A stretch of 64,000 nt of DNA, taken from positions 31,069 to 95,068 of the forward strand of contig NZ_JAOCDM010000007.1 of the NCBI RefSeq assembly GCF_029840925.1, read 5' to 3'. Made by a program: the position numbers and the translations under genes. Below are positions 8,778 to 18,383 of the stretch, in pieces. The notes below the pieces were generated by a model. It saw nothing but the letters and a program-made list of their open reading frames with translations, was not told the DNA's origin and ran no database searches. Source of the stretch: Pseudomonas sp. GD03858. Lineage in GTDB: Bacteria; Pseudomonadota; Gammaproteobacteria; Pseudomonadales; Pseudomonadaceae. The first letter of the stretch is position 1; every line of letters begins with the position of its first letter.

Positions 8778-10172
8778 ATGGCTGTCTACAACTACGACGT
8801 AGTGGTGCTGGGTTCCGGCCCGGCCGGAGAAGGCGCGGCAATGAACGCCGCCAAAGCAGGGCGCAAGGTGGCCATGGTCGACAGCCGTCGCCAGGTCGGC
8901 GGCAACTGCACCCACCTGGGCACCATCCCGTCCAAGGCGCTGCGTCACTCCGTGCGGCAGATCATGCAGTTCAACACCAATCCGATGTTCCGCGCCATCG
9001 GCGAGCCGCGCTGGTTCTCCTTCCCCGACGTGCTCAAGAGCGCCGAGAAGGTCATCAGCAAGCAGGTCGCCTCGCGCACCGGTTACTACGCGCGCAACCG
9101 CGTCGACGTGTTCTTCGGTACCGGCAGCTTCGCCGACGAGCAGACCATCGAAGTGGTGTGCCCCAACGGTGTGGTCGAGAAGCTCAACGCCAAGCACATC
9201 ATCATCGCCACCGGCTCGCGCCCGTATCGCCCGGCCGATATCGACTTCCACCACCCGCGTGTCTACGACAGCGACACCATCCTCAGCCTCAGCCACACCC
9301 CGCGCAAACTGATCGTCTACGGCGCCGGGGTGATCGGTTGCGAGTACGCCTCGATCTTCAGTGGCCTGGGTGTGCTGGTGGAGTTGGTGGACAACCGCGG
9401 CCAGCTGCTGAGCTTCCTCGACTCGGAAATCTCGCAGGCGCTGAGCTACCACTTCAGCAACAACAACATCACCGTGCGCCACAACGAGGAGTACGAGCGG
9501 GTCGAGGGCCTGGACAACGGGGTGATCCTGCACCTGAAGTCGGGCAAGAAGATCAAGGCCGACGCCTTGCTGTGGTGCAACGGTCGTACCGGCAACACCG
9601 ACAAGCTGGGCCTGGAGAACATCGGCATCAAGGTCAATAGCCGTGGCCAGATCGAGGTCGACGAGAACTACCGCACAAGCGTGCCGAACATCTACGGCGC
9701 CGGTGACGTGATCGGTTGGCCGAGCCTGGCCAGTGCCGCCCACGACCAGGGGCGCTCGGCTGCCGGCAGCATCGTCGACAACGGCAGCTGGCGCTTCGTC
9801 AACGACGTGCCGACCGGCATCTACACCATTCCGGAGATCAGCTCGATCGGCAAGAACGAGCAGGAGCTGACCCAGGCCAAGGTGCCGTACGAGGTCGGCA
9901 AGGCCTTCTTCAAGAGCATGGCGCGCGCGCAGATCGCCGGCGAGCCGCAAGGCATGCTGAAGATCCTGTTCCACCGCGAGACCCTGGAAGTCCTCGGTGT
10001 GCACTGCTTCGGCTACCAGGCCTCGGAGATTGTCCACATCGGTCAGGCAGTGATGAACCAGCCGGGCGAGTTGAACAACCTCAAGTACTTCGTCAACACC
10101 ACCTTCAACTACCCGACCATGGCCGAAGCCTATCGGGTCGCTGCCTACGACGGTCTGAACCGGCTTTTTTGA
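8778..10172 (+). CDS. sthA: Soluble pyridine nucleotide transhydrogenase SthA
   Basis: A flavoprotein that moves hydride between NADPH and NAD+ in the cytosol to balance the two pools. It has 464 residues from ATG 8778, with AAGGAG 6 bases upstream; an in-frame start at 8682 lacks support. The FAD-binding motif [20 protein letters not shown] is at residues 8-27, the NAD(P) Rossmann motif [14 protein letters not shown] is near residue 182, and the second FAD motif [10 protein letters not shown] is near residue 307. The active-site segment [15 protein letters not shown] lacks the CxxxxC disulfide of related lipoamide dehydrogenases, as expected for SthA. Confidence 0.96.
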   Translation: MAVYNYDVVVLGSGPAGEGAAMNAAKAGRKVAMVDSRRQVGGNCTHLGTIPSKALRHSVRQIMQFNTNPMFRAIGEPRWFSFPDVLKSAEKVISKQVASRTGYYARNRVDVFFGTGSFADEQTIEVVCPNGVVEKLNAKHIIIATGSRPYRPADIDFHHPRVYDSDTILSLSHTPRKLIVYGAGVIGCEYASIFSGLGVLVELVDNRGQLLSFLDSEISQALSYHFSNNNITVRHNEEYERVEGLDNGVILHLKSGKKIKADALLWCNGRTGNTDKLGLENIGIKVNSRGQIEVDENYRTSVPNIYGAGDVIGWPSLASAAHDQGRSAAGSIVDNGSWRFVNDVPTGIYTIPEISSIGKNEQELTQAKVPYEVGKAFFKSMARAQIAGEPQGMLKILFHRETLEVLGVHCFGYQASEIVHIGQAVMNQPGELNNLKYFVNTTFNYPTMAEAYRVAAYDGLNRLF

Positions 10173-10174
10173 GC

Positions 10175-10197
10175 GGCTCCGGCCGGTGGCCTGAGCC
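10175..10197. terminator. Possible terminator hairpin between convergent sthA and ugpQ
   Basis: GGCTC-C-GGCC, loop GGT, GGCC-T-GAGCC folds into a GC-rich hairpin just after the sthA stop. There is no clear U-tract on either side, so termination is inferred from its position between convergent genes. Confidence 0.4.
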
Positions 10198-10220
10198 GGT
10201 CGGGGAGACCGATTTCAGCC

Positions 10221-10937
10221 CTACCCGAGGGTGGTCTTGGCCAAACCGGGAAAGTCTGTAATCAGGCTGTCCACGCCAAAGTCGGCGAGCCGGCGCATCA
10301 GCGCCGGTTCGTTGACCGTCCACACCGACACGTGCAAGCCCTGGCGCTGTGCCTTGATCAGGCGTTCGGGAGTGCACAGCGTCCAGTTCAGCGCCAGCAT
10401 CTCGCAGCCGTAGTTCTGCGCGACCTTCAGCGGGTCGAGCCAGGCGTACTCGGCAACCAGTCCGCGCTTCACGTCGGGCACCAGCTCCTGGGCGGCGCCC
10501 AGCACTTCCCGTGAGCTCGAGGTGATCGTCACCTTGTCCAGCAGGCCGTGCTGCTGGGCGAGTTCGCGAATCGCCAGCACGGTCGTGGCGGCGCGGGTGC
10601 GCGAGGCACTCTTGACCTCCAGTTGCCAATGCTCGAACGGGCATTTCTCGAACAGTTCCTCGAGCCGTGGGATGGGGCAGGGCTGCACATGGCCTGGGCC
10701 GCCCTTGCGCGCGTCGTAGGTGACCAGGTCGGCGGCGGTGTGCTCGACCACTTTGCCGCGCCGGCCGGTGGTGCGCTTGAGGGTGGGGTCGTGGATCACC
10801 ATCAGCTCGTTGTCGGCCGACAGGTGCAGGTCGAGTTCGCAGCGGGTCACGCCATGGGACAGGCACTGGCGGAAGCTGTGCAGGGTATTCTCGGGCGCTT
10901 CGCCCTTGGCGCCGCGGTGGCCATAGATCAAGGTCAC
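10221..10937 (-). CDS. Glycerophosphodiester phosphodiesterase, UgpQ/GlpQ family
   Basis: Hydrolyses glycerophosphodiesters to glycerol-3-phosphate and an alcohol. It has 238 residues from GTG 10937, with GAAGGAAC immediately upstream. The active-site signature GHRGAKGEAPENT is at residues 6-18, followed by CELDLHLSADNELMVIHDPT, the metal-binding ExD and HD elements of the family. No signal peptide is present, so a cytosolic UgpQ-like enzyme is more likely than a periplasmic GlpQ. It is convergent with sthA and lies 31 bases downstream of a PilZ gene on the same strand. Confidence 0.9.
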   Translation of the reverse strand: MTLIYGHRGAKGEAPENTLHSFRQCLSHGVTRCELDLHLSADNELMVIHDPTLKRTTGRRGKVVEHTAADLVTYDARKGGPGHVQPCPIPRLEELFEKCPFEHWQLEVKSASRTRAATTVLAIRELAQQHGLLDKVTITSSSREVLGAAQELVPDVKRGLVAEYAWLDPLKVAQNYGCEMLALNWTLCTPERLIKAQRQGLHVSVWTVNEPALMRRLADFGVDSLITDFPGLAKTTLG

Positions 10938-10968
10938 GTTCGTTCCTTCAAATCAGGGGGAAAGGGCT

Positions 10969-11553
10969 TCAGGACGCGGAGTCGTTCTGTTCCAGCGCCT
11001 GGCGTCGTTGCTGTTGCTGGCGCTGCAGGATATAGCGGGCCAGCAGCTGGCGCTGGGCGTCGGTCATGTCGATGAACTCGGTGCCCACTTCGTAATCGCC
11101 ATCCGGGCGCGGGTCGCAATGGGTGACCCTGCCCCGCAACAGCAGGCCGTGCGCGCGAGGCATCAGCACCATCTTCACTTTCACGCGGGTGCCGGGGGCG
11201 ATCTTGTGCGCCTGGGCGAACTCGATGCCACCTTCGGAAATGATCACCGGCAGGGGGTGGCCGATCTCGCCGATGAGGCTCTGCGCGACCACGGCGCTGA
11301 GCAGGTCGAGGCGCTTGTTCTGGGCGCGCAGGAAGGCTGCCAGGGTGCGGTCCTTCTCGCTCAGTTGACGCAACAGGTGCTGTGACTCGAAGTCGGACAA
11401 GTGCAGCTCGCTGAGCAGGTTGAATAGCTCGGAATCATCCTGCAACAGTTCTGTTTCAAGGGCTTCGCCCGCGCTGAGGGGGCTGATTTGCAGTGCGATC
11501 CGATCTTCGATGCGGTAGTATTCGCGGCGATCTTCTTCGTCTAATGTCGTCAT
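10969..11553 (-). CDS. PilZ-domain protein
   Basis: A 194-residue protein. The N-terminus has RREYYRIEDRIALQI near residue 8, an RxxxR-type segment, followed by a helical stretch of about 70 residues and a C-terminal beta-rich part with ISEGGIEF near residue 107 and YEVGTEFIDM near residue 157. This is the arrangement of PilZ-related c-di-GMP proteins. The RxxxR arm and the (D/N)xSxxG box are both diverged (the latter reads ISEGG), so c-di-GMP binding is plausible but not certain. No target protein is encoded nearby. It probably shares a transcript with the phosphodiesterase gene behind it. Confidence 0.65.
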   Translation of the reverse strand: MTTLDEEDRREYYRIEDRIALQISPLSAGEALETELLQDDSELFNLLSELHLSDFESQHLLRQLSEKDRTLAAFLRAQNKRLDLLSAVVAQSLIGEIGHPLPVIISEGGIEFAQAHKIAPGTRVKVKMVLMPRAHGLLLRGRVTHCDPRPDGDYEVGTEFIDMTDAQRQLLARYILQRQQQQRRQALEQNDSAS

Positions 11554-11646
11554 GGCGAACCCAAGGTTACGGCGGTGGTCCGAGTGTAAAGCCGCCGTAG
11601 GCGCCTCGCCACAAGGACGTTCCCTTTCATCCGAACAAGCCCCGAC

Positions 11647-12897
11647 ATGTTCAGACCTCTATTCGTATTCATCGGTACGCGTTACACCCGTGCCAAGCGT
11701 CGCAATCACTTCGTCTCGTTCATTTCGCTCACTTCGATGATCGGCCTCGCCCTGGGCGTGGTGGTGATGATCGTGGTGCTGTCGGTGATGAACGGGTTCG
11801 ACCACGAGATGCGTACCCGCGTGCTGGGCATGATCCCTCACGCCACGCTGGAATCCGGCCAGCCGATCGATGACTGGCAGGCCCTCGCTTCCAAAGTAAA
11901 GCAGAATCCGCAGGTGCTGGCGGTTGCGCCGTTCACCCAGATGCAAGGCTTGCTGACCCACGAAGGCAAGGTGCAGAAAGTGCTGCTCAACGGGGTCGAT
12001 CCGGCCCGTGAGCGCGAGGTGTCGATCATCGACCGGTTCGTGCTCGAAGGCAGCCTCGACAAGCTCGCGCCGGGCGAGTGGGGCATCATGATCGGCGACA
12101 AGGCCGCGCAGAAGCTGGGCGTGGGCATCGGCGACAAGCTGACCTTCGTCGCGCCCGAGGTGAGCGTCACCCCGGCGGGCATGTTCCCGCGCATGAAACG
12201 CTTCACCGTGGTCGGCACCTTCCACGTCGGCGCCGGCGAAATCGACGGCTACCTGGGCCTGACCAACATTTCCGACCTGTCGCGCCTGCACCGCTGGAAG
12301 GCCGACCAGGTTCAGGGCGTGCGCCTGAAGTTCGACGACCTGTTCCAGGCTCCGCGCGTCGCATGGACCCTTGCCCAGCAGCTGGGCGAACAGGAGTACT
12401 ACCCACGTGACTGGACCCGCACCCACGGCAACCTGTACCAGGCCATCCGCATGGAAAAATCCATGATTGGCCTGCTGCTGCTGCTGATCGTGGCGGTGGC
12501 GGCGTTCAACATCATTTCCACCCTGGTGATGGTGGTCAACGACAAGCGCGGCGACATCGCCATCCTGCGTACCCTGGGCGCCACGCCCGGGCAGATCATG
12601 GCCATCTTCATGGTCCAGGGCACGGTGATCGGCGTGGTCGGCACGCTGATCGGCGCGGTGCTGGGCATTCTCGGCGCGCTCAATGTGAGCGCGGCCATCG
12701 CCGGCATCGAGACCCTGATCGGGCACAAGTTCCTCAATGCCGACGTGTACTTCATCGATTACCTGCCGTCGCAGATCCAGGCCCAGGACGTGTACATGGT
12801 CTGCGGTGCGGCGCTGGTCCTGAGTTTCTTCGCCACCCTGTACCCGGCCTGGCGCGCCTCGCGCACCCAGCCGGCGGAGGCGCTACGTTATGAGTGA
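11647..12897 (+). CDS. lolC: Lipoprotein-releasing ABC transporter permease LolC
   Basis: Inner-membrane subunit of LolCDE, which extracts outer-membrane lipoproteins and hands them to LolA. It has 416 residues. The first transmembrane segment lies around residues 25-48, a large periplasmic domain follows, and a C-terminal FtsX-like block of three membrane segments starts near residue 272 ([19 protein letters not shown]). It opens [20 protein letters not shown], almost identical to LolE. The stop overlaps the first possible lolD start by 8 bases. It is the first gene of lolCDE. Confidence 0.95.
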   Translation: MFRPLFVFIGTRYTRAKRRNHFVSFISLTSMIGLALGVVVMIVVLSVMNGFDHEMRTRVLGMIPHATLESGQPIDDWQALASKVKQNPQVLAVAPFTQMQGLLTHEGKVQKVLLNGVDPAREREVSIIDRFVLEGSLDKLAPGEWGIMIGDKAAQKLGVGIGDKLTFVAPEVSVTPAGMFPRMKRFTVVGTFHVGAGEIDGYLGLTNISDLSRLHRWKADQVQGVRLKFDDLFQAPRVAWTLAQQLGEQEYYPRDWTRTHGNLYQAIRMEKSMIGLLLLLIVAVAAFNIISTLVMVVNDKRGDIAILRTLGATPGQIMAIFMVQGTVIGVVGTLIGAVLGILGALNVSAAIAGIETLIGHKFLNADVYFIDYLPSQIQAQDVYMVCGAALVLSFFATLYPAWRASRTQPAEALRYE

Positions 12898-13588
12898 GTC
12901 GCGCATGAGTGATAAAGCCGTGTTGAGTTGCCGCAACCTGGGCAAGAGCTACGAGGAAGGCCCGGAGTCGGTTCAGGTCTTGTCGGGGTTGAACCTGGAG
13001 CTGCACCCGGGTGAGCGGGTGGCCATCGTCGGTAGCTCGGGCTCGGGCAAGAGTACCTTGCTCAACCTGCTTGGCGGCCTCGACACGCCTACCAGTGGCA
13101 GCGTCTGGCTGGCCGGCGAGGAACTGTCGGCGCTGGGCGAGCGGGCCCGTGGCCTGCTGCGCAACCGTGCCCTTGGCTTCGTCTACCAGTTCCACCACCT
13201 GCTGGCGGAGTTCACCGCCCTCGAGAACGCCTGCATGCCGCTGCTGATCGGCAAGACGCCGATCGCCGAGGCCCGCGAGCGCGCCGAGGCGCTGCTCAAG
13301 CGCGTCGGCCTGGGCCATCGGTTGAATCACAAACCGGCCGAGCTGTCCGGCGGCGAGCGCCAGCGCGTGGCGATCGCCCGCGCCCTGGTCAACCGTCCGG
13401 GCCTGGTGATGCTCGACGAGCCTACCGGCAACCTCGACCACCATACCGCCCAGGGTATCCAGGAATTGATGCAGGAGCTGTCGAACCACTCGCAGACCGC
13501 CTTCCTGGTGGTAACCCACGACCTCAACCTGGCGCGGCAGATGGACCGTGTGCTGCGCCTGGAAGACGGGCAGCTGGTGGCGATCTGA
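12890..13588 (+). CDS. lolD: Lipoprotein-releasing ABC transporter ATPase LolD
   Basis: The ATPase that powers LolCDE. It has 232 residues from ATG 12890; a second ATG at 12905 in the same frame would give 227 residues and cannot be excluded. Walker A is GSSGSGKST near residue 47, the signature is [19 protein letters not shown] near residue 149, and Walker B is [12 protein letters not shown] near residue 170. It overlaps the end of lolC, which indicates translational coupling, and is followed by lolE. Confidence 0.96.
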   Translation: MSESRMSDKAVLSCRNLGKSYEEGPESVQVLSGLNLELHPGERVAIVGSSGSGKSTLLNLLGGLDTPTSGSVWLAGEELSALGERARGLLRNRALGFVYQFHHLLAEFTALENACMPLLIGKTPIAEARERAEALLKRVGLGHRLNHKPAELSGGERQRVAIARALVNRPGLVMLDEPTGNLDHHTAQGIQELMQELSNHSQTAFLVVTHDLNLARQMDRVLRLEDGQLVAI

Positions 13589-13650
13589 GTCGCCTGCATG
13601 GGGCGGCCTGAGGCGGCCCCGATTCATTTTTCACTTGGGTGTCCTCGTTC

Positions 13651-14895
13651 ATGTTCAGACCCTTGTCGTTGTTCATCGGTGCCCGCTACACCCGTGCCAA
13701 GCGCCGCAACCACTTCATCTCGTTCATCTCGATGACTTCGATGATCGGCCTGTCGCTCGGTGTGCTGGCGATGATCACGGTGCTGTCGGTGATGAACGGT
13801 TTCCAGCGCGAAATGAGTTCGCGCGTGCTGGGCCTGGTGCCCCATGCCGCGATTCTCGGCGCGCAGCCGCTGGACGACTGGCGCAAGGTCGCCAGCGCCG
13901 CCGAAGGCAACCCTGCGGTGATGGCCGCGGCGCCGATCACCGAGATGGAAGGCATGCTCTCGTACAAGGGGGCGATGCAGCCGATCCAGGTCGCCGGCAT
14001 CGATCCGGCCGAGGAGGGCAAGGTCTCCATCGTCACCCAGCATATCGTCCAGGGCAGCCTGCAGGACCTGGTGCCGGGCGAGTACGGCGTGGTCATCGGT
14101 GAATTGACCGCCCGGCGTTTTCGCCTGAACACCGGCGACAAGCTGACCCTGATCGTCCCGGAAATCAGCAAGGAGCCGGGCGGTATCACCCCGCGCATGC
14201 AGCGTCTGACCGTGGTCGGTATCTTCAAGGTCGGCGCCGAGCTGGATGGATCGCAAGCTTATATCCATGTCGCCGACGCCGGCGAGATGCAGCGCTGGGC
14301 GCCGGGCCAGGTGCAGGGCGTGCGCCTGAAGCTGCACGACCTGTACGCCGCGCCGCAGGTATCCAAGGCCATCGCCGCAGGGCTGGGCGACGGCTACCGC
14401 GCCGATGATTGGTCGCACACCCAGGGCAGTCTGTTCAGCGCCATGAAAATGGAAAAGACCATGATCGGCCTGCTGCTGATGATGATCATCGCCGTGGCCG
14501 CGTTCAACATCATCGCCACCCTGGTGATGGTGGTGAACGACAAGGGCGCGGATATCGCCATCCTGCGCACCATCGGCGCGACGCCGGCGCAGATCATGGG
14601 TACCTTCATGGTTCAGGGCAGCCTGATCGGTATCGTCGGCACGCTGATCGGCGGCGTGCTCGGGGTGATCCTGGCGTTGAACGTCAGCGCGGTGGTCGGC
14701 TGGGTCGAGCGGGTCAGCGGCCAGCACATCTTCACCTCCGACATCTACTTCATCAGCAGCCTGCCGTCGGAGCTGCAGTGGGGCGATGTGGCGATCATTT
14801 GCGTGGCCGGGCTGGTGATGAGCTTCCTGGCGACCATTTATCCTGCGTACCGCGCCTCGCAGATCGAACCGGCGATGGCGTTGCGCTACGAGTAA
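13651..14895 (+). CDS. lolE: Lipoprotein-releasing ABC transporter permease LolE
   Basis: Second membrane subunit of LolCDE, paralogous to LolC over its whole length. It has 414 residues from ATG 13651, chosen because the N-terminus [20 protein letters not shown] then aligns with that of LolC; a GTG at 13639 adds four residues. It has one membrane segment near residues 25-48, a periplasmic domain, and three C-terminal segments from about residue 270 ([19 protein letters not shown]). It ends the operon; a REP palindrome follows 4 bases after the stop. Confidence 0.94.
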   Translation: MFRPLSLFIGARYTRAKRRNHFISFISMTSMIGLSLGVLAMITVLSVMNGFQREMSSRVLGLVPHAAILGAQPLDDWRKVASAAEGNPAVMAAAPITEMEGMLSYKGAMQPIQVAGIDPAEEGKVSIVTQHIVQGSLQDLVPGEYGVVIGELTARRFRLNTGDKLTLIVPEISKEPGGITPRMQRLTVVGIFKVGAELDGSQAYIHVADAGEMQRWAPGQVQGVRLKLHDLYAAPQVSKAIAAGLGDGYRADDWSHTQGSLFSAMKMEKTMIGLLLMMIIAVAAFNIIATLVMVVNDKGADIAILRTIGATPAQIMGTFMVQGSLIGIVGTLIGGVLGVILALNVSAVVGWVERVSGQHIFTSDIYFISSLPSELQWGDVAIICVAGLVMSFLATIYPAYRASQIEPAMALRYE

Positions 14896-14899
14896 GCGC

Positions 14900-14974
14900 C
14901 ATCGCGGGGCAAGACCGCTCCCACGCCCGCCTTCATATCGGAACTTGGCGTGGGAGCGGGCTTGCCCCGCGATG
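14900..14974. repeat. REP pair flanking the RAYT gene, left copy
   Basis: The arms CATCGCGGGGCAAG...CCACGCC (14900-14927) and GGCGTGG...CCCCGCGATG (14947-14974) are nearly perfect inverted copies. The pair lies between the lolE stop and the RAYT stop codon, only 4 bases from each. Confidence 0.92.
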
Positions 14975-14978
14975 AAGG

Positions 14979-15434
14979 CTAGACCCAGACAGCATCCCAA
15001 TGAGGATAATCCCCAAGCCGCCTGACCAAGCCTGCCCTCAAGGGATTTGCCACCACATACCTGGCAAATTCGCGGAGATCTTCCTCTCGCCTCAGCGCCC
15101 TGTCGTGGTACCCCGGCTGCCACAGCTGCCCTTTCAGTTTCCCAAGCTTGAACAGCGAACAGCGGCTACGCGACTTGAGTCGCCGCATGATCGTAGCGAG
15201 GGTGTCGTCCCCCAACTTGATCAGCCAGTGAAAGTGATCGGGCATGACCACCCATGCCAGGCTACATAAGGATCCCTCCTGTTCAGCTTGGTTGAAATGG
15301 AAAGGCAAGCAACGAGCAGCCTGGAAATCTTCGAAAAATGGAAAGCGGTCTCTGGTCGTGCTGGTCAGCAAGTAGACCCGGTCAGGCTCGGAGCACCTGC
15401 CGCGGCGCAGGCGGTGGGAAGCGGGACGATCCAT
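14979..15434 (-). CDS. REP-associated tyrosine transposase (RAYT, Y1_Tnp family)
   Basis: A single-strand-specific HUH nuclease related to IS200/IS605 transposases and thought to mobilise REP palindromes. It has 151 residues, with AAGGAG 5 bases before ATG 15434. The HUH motif is MPDHFHWLI near residue 64 and the catalytic tyrosine is in FARYVVANPLRAGLVRR near residue 127. It is flanked by REP pairs at 14900-14974 and 15530-15615 that share the same arm sequence, the arrangement expected of a domesticated RAYT with its cognate repeats. The frame is intact, so the enzyme may be active on the REP copies in the genome. Confidence 0.92.
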   Translation of the reverse strand: MDRPASHRLRRGRCSEPDRVYLLTSTTRDRFPFFEDFQAARCLPFHFNQAEQEGSLCSLAWVVMPDHFHWLIKLGDDTLATIMRRLKSRSRCSLFKLGKLKGQLWQPGYHDRALRREEDLREFARYVVANPLRAGLVRRLGDYPHWDAVWV

Positions 15435-15529
15435 GTCGATCTCCTTGAGGTAAAGAACTCAAGGTAGATGGCGTGTGCAATCGACAGCGAAGGGAAGAGG
15501 TACCGAATGTTTCATGGGTCGTGCACAAG

Positions 15530-15615
15530 CATCGCGGGGCAAGCCCGCTCCCACGCCGGTCTTCGATGCCTGCAAGTATGATATCTGGCGTGGGAGCGGG
15601 CTTGACCCGCGATGA
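15530..15615. repeat. REP pair flanking the RAYT gene, right copy
   Basis: The arms at 15530-15557 and 15588-15615 are inverted copies and nearly identical to the left pair at 14900-14974. The pair lies upstream of the RAYT gene and ends 3 bases before the sensor kinase stop codon, so it also separates two convergent transcription zones. Confidence 0.92.
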
Positions 15616-15618
15616 GGG

Positions 15619-16962
15619 CTACGCAGGCAACTCGATCACGAACCGCGTCCACCCACCTTCGCACTCCGCCCGAATCTTCCCGCCGTGCGCCTGCACGATC
15701 GAGCGGGTGATGGCCAGCCCGAGCCCTGCATGTTCACTGCTGCCTTCCTGGCGCGCCGGGTCTGCCCGATAGAAACGGTCGAACAGCCGCTCCAGCAGTT
15801 GCGGGGCGATCGCCGGGCCACTGTTGGCCACCTCGATGCGCAACCCCGGCGCAAGGCTCACACGGATCTCGCCGCCCGCCGGGGTGAAGCGCAGGGCGTT
15901 GTCCAGCAGGTTCGACAAGGCCCGGCGCAGCATGTGCCGGTCGCCTTCGACATGCGCCTGGCCCTCGCGTGACAGACTGACTTCAGCTTCTTCGGCCAGT
16001 GGCGCGTAGTACTCCAGCAGCGCATCGACCTCGGTCGCCAGGTCCAGCGCCTGGCTGTTGGGCATCAGCAGGCCGTGGTCGGCCTTGGCCAGGTAAAGCA
16101 TGTCGTTGACCAGCTGGGCCATCCATTGCAACTCTTCAAGGTTGCCATGCAGGGCCTCGCGGTACTCCTCGAGGCTGCGCGGGCGGGTGAGGGTGACCTG
16201 GGTGTGGGTCAGCAGGTTGGACAGCGGCGTGCGCAACTCGTGGGCGATGTCGGCGGAGAACGCCGACAGGCGCTGGAAAGCATCGTCCAGACGCTGCAGC
16301 ATGGCGTTGACCGTGCCGGCCAGCTCGGCCAGTTCCTCGGGCATCTCGGCGACCGGCAGGCGGGTGGTCAGCGAGCGCGCGTTGACGCTGGCGGCGACTT
16401 TGCCCATCCGCCGCAGCGGCTTCAATCCACGGCGCACGGCCCAGGCACCCAGCAGCGCGGTGACCAGCGCGCTGAGGCCGACCGTGAGCCAGATCAGGCG
16501 CTGCATGCCTTGCAGGAAGTGCTGGTGATGGGTGATGTCGAGGAACAGGGTCAGCTGCGGCGAGGCGGGTCGGGTTTCGTCCAGCGGCAGGCTCAGCCCT
16601 CGGTAGTCGATGCCCTGGGTATGCAGGGTAGCCAGGCCGGGTTGGTCCGGGGCGTCCGGCAGGTCGCTGCGGCTGGCGAACCAGGTGGTGCCGTCGACCG
16701 CGCGCACGCGCAAGGCCAGGTCGGACTGGTGGCTCAGCTCGTTGAGCAGCCCCGGCAGGCGCGTGGCCAGTTGCTCGGGACTGGTCACGCCGTCAAGCAG
16801 GCTGCGCATCAGCGACAGGCGGCCGCTGAGCAGTTGCTGGTCGAGTTCGACGAAATGCTGCTCGCTGGCGCGGCTGAACAGCAGGCCGGCGCCCAGTGAA
16901 ACACTGGCGGTGCAGGCGGCGAACAGCAGTGCGAGGCGGCTGCCGAGGGACAGGCGGCGCAT
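15619..16962 (-). CDS. Heavy-metal sensor histidine kinase, CopS/CusS type
   Basis: Membrane sensor that phosphorylates the regulator encoded upstream. It has 447 residues from ATG 16962, which overlaps the regulator stop by one base (TGATG). Membrane segments are at about residues 9-29 and 155-176, enclosing a periplasmic domain of about 125 residues. A HAMP linker follows, then the H-box SADIAHELRTPLSNLL with His241, an N-box (LLDNALRFTPAGG) and a G-box (HAGLGLAITRSIVQAHGG). The architecture matches CusS/CopS/IrlS kinases. Copper as ligand is inferred from the cupredoxin gene divergent from the pair. Confidence 0.88.
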   Translation of the reverse strand: MRRLSLGSRLALLFAACTASVSLGAGLLFSRASEQHFVELDQQLLSGRLSLMRSLLDGVTSPEQLATRLPGLLNELSHQSDLALRVRAVDGTTWFASRSDLPDAPDQPGLATLHTQGIDYRGLSLPLDETRPASPQLTLFLDITHHQHFLQGMQRLIWLTVGLSALVTALLGAWAVRRGLKPLRRMGKVAASVNARSLTTRLPVAEMPEELAELAGTVNAMLQRLDDAFQRLSAFSADIAHELRTPLSNLLTHTQVTLTRPRSLEEYREALHGNLEELQWMAQLVNDMLYLAKADHGLLMPNSQALDLATEVDALLEYYAPLAEEAEVSLSREGQAHVEGDRHMLRRALSNLLDNALRFTPAGGEIRVSLAPGLRIEVANSGPAIAPQLLERLFDRFYRADPARQEGSSEHAGLGLAITRSIVQAHGGKIRAECEGGWTRFVIELPA

Positions 16963-17642
16963 CAGTCCTGGCGCTCCTCGAGCACGTAGCCCATGCCGCG
17001 CACGGTATGGATCAGCTTGGTGGCGTGGGTGTCGTCGATCTTCAGGCGCAGGCGGCGTATGGCCACCTCGATGACGTTGGTGTCGCTGTCGAAGTTCATG
17101 TCCCACACCTGCGAGGCGATCAGCGACTTGGGCAGCACCTCGCCTTGGCGGCGCAGCAGCAGTTCGAGCAGGGCGAATTCCTTGGCGGTCAGGTCGACGC
17201 GCTGGCCGGCCCGCTCGGCGCGGCGGCGGATCAGGTCAAGGCGCAGGTCGGCCAGGCTCAGGCAGGTGTCCTGGCTGGCGCTGGCGCCCCGGCGCAGCAG
17301 GCTGCGTACCCGGGCCAGCAGCTCGGAGAAGGCGAATGGCTTGACCAGGTAGTCGTCGGCGCCCAGTTCCAGGCCGTGGACGCGGTCCTCGACGGCATCG
17401 CGGGCGGTGAGGAACAGCACCGGCGTGTCCAGTCCGGCTTGACGCACGGCCTGGAGGATCTGCCAGCCGTTGCGCCCCGGCAGCATCACATCGAGGATCA
17501 GCAGGTCGTGGTCACCGGTCAGGGCCAGGTGCTGGCCGGTGTCGCCATCGTTGGCAAGCTCCGTGGCGAAACCGGCTTCGCTCAGCCCCTGGCTCAGGTA
17601 CTGGCCAGTCTTGGCCTGGTCTTCGACGATCAGCAGTTTCAT
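16962..17642 (-). CDS. Heavy-metal response regulator, CopR/CusR (OmpR) type
   Basis: DNA-binding partner of the kinase encoded downstream. It has 226 residues from ATG 17642; longer in-frame starts extend into the cupredoxin gene region. The receiver domain has its phosphoacceptor at Asp51 ([14 protein letters not shown]) and the conserved Lys near residue 101 ([16 protein letters not shown]). The C-terminal winged helix includes [17 protein letters not shown] and [17 protein letters not shown] elements typical of OmpR regulators, here with the heavy-metal subfamily ending [15 protein letters not shown] candidate binding box lies in the intergenic region shared with the cupredoxin gene. Confidence 0.9.
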   Translation of the reverse strand: MKLLIVEDQAKTGQYLSQGLSEAGFATELANDGDTGQHLALTGDHDLLILDVMLPGRNGWQILQAVRQAGLDTPVLFLTARDAVEDRVHGLELGADDYLVKPFAFSELLARVRSLLRRGASASQDTCLSLADLRLDLIRRRAERAGQRVDLTAKEFALLELLLRRQGEVLPKSLIASQVWDMNFDSDTNVIEVAIRRLRLKIDDTHATKLIHTVRGMGYVLEERQD

Positions 17643-17710
17643 GTGTTTACCAACGGTTAGGGCCAACGTGATGCCGAAATGATACGTGACGATCTGGCGG
17701 CCTGCCCAAG

Positions 17711-17726
17711 CTGACAAAGTTGTAAT
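17711..17726. promoter_or_regulatory. Candidate CopR/CusR-type binding box
   Basis: CTGACAAAGTTGTAAT resembles the TGACA-N-TGTAAT boxes described for CopR/CusR-like metal regulators. It lies between the divergent regulator and cupredoxin genes and sits within a larger inverted repeat, GCTGAC (17710-17715) and GTCAGC (17733-17738). Binding is inferred. Confidence 0.45.
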
Positions 17727-17799
17727 CTTCCCGTCAGCCAGCTGCCAGCCAGCCTTTTCGAGAATGGCCTCATTCTCCCAGAACGACCCGGAGTCACCC

Positions 17800-18315
17800 A
17801 TGAAACACCTGTTTATCGCCGCCGCCCTCGCACTGGTCAGCCTGCCGAGCTTCGCCGACAGCGGCAAACCCTTCGCCTTCGGCGAGCCGGCCGAGGCTGC
17901 CAAGGCCACCCGCACCGTCGAGGTGGTGCTCAAGGACATCGCCTTCGAACCCAAGAACATCAAGGTCAAGGCCGGCGAGACCGTGCGCTTCGTGCTGGTC
18001 AACCAAGGCAAGCTGCCCCACGAGTTCAACCTGGGCGACAAGGCCATGCACGCCGAGCACCAGAAGGAAATGATCGCGATGCAGGGCAAGATGTTCACTG
18101 CCGGCATGAACCACGAAGGCATGGACCATGGCCAGATGGATCACGGCCAAATGGGTGCTGGCCACGGCCATGCGGGCGGCAACACCGTGCTGGTGCAGCC
18201 CGGCCAGCGCGCCGAGCTGACCTGGACCTTCCGCAAGTCCGCGCCCATCGAATTCGCCTGCAACGTGCCGGGGCACTACCAGGCAGGCATGGTCGGGCCA
18301 CTGACCATCGAGTGA
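17800..18315 (+). CDS. Periplasmic cupredoxin with Met/His-rich loop
   Basis: A 171-residue exported protein: signal peptide with cleavage near SFA at residues 17-19, then a cupredoxin fold. Likely type-1 copper ligands are His74 (KLPHEFN), Cys154 and His159 ([12 protein letters not shown]), and Met164. Between the ligand strands lies an insertion of about 35 residues rich in Met and His ([14 protein letters not shown] and HGHAGG, residues 107-127), which could bind further copper ions. The gene is divergent from a CopRS/CusRS-like pair and shares its intergenic region, so a role in periplasmic copper handling is likely. Confidence 0.85.
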   Translation: MKHLFIAAALALVSLPSFADSGKPFAFGEPAEAAKATRTVEVVLKDIAFEPKNIKVKAGETVRFVLVNQGKLPHEFNLGDKAMHAEHQKEMIAMQGKMFTAGMNHEGMDHGQMDHGQMGAGHGHAGGNTVLVQPGQRAELTWTFRKSAPIEFACNVPGHYQAGMVGPLTIE

Positions 18316-18383
18316 CATCGGCTCCAAGGCGGGGTGCAAAACCGGTAGACTAGGGGCAATTTCGAACCTTCAGGTCAGTTTCC

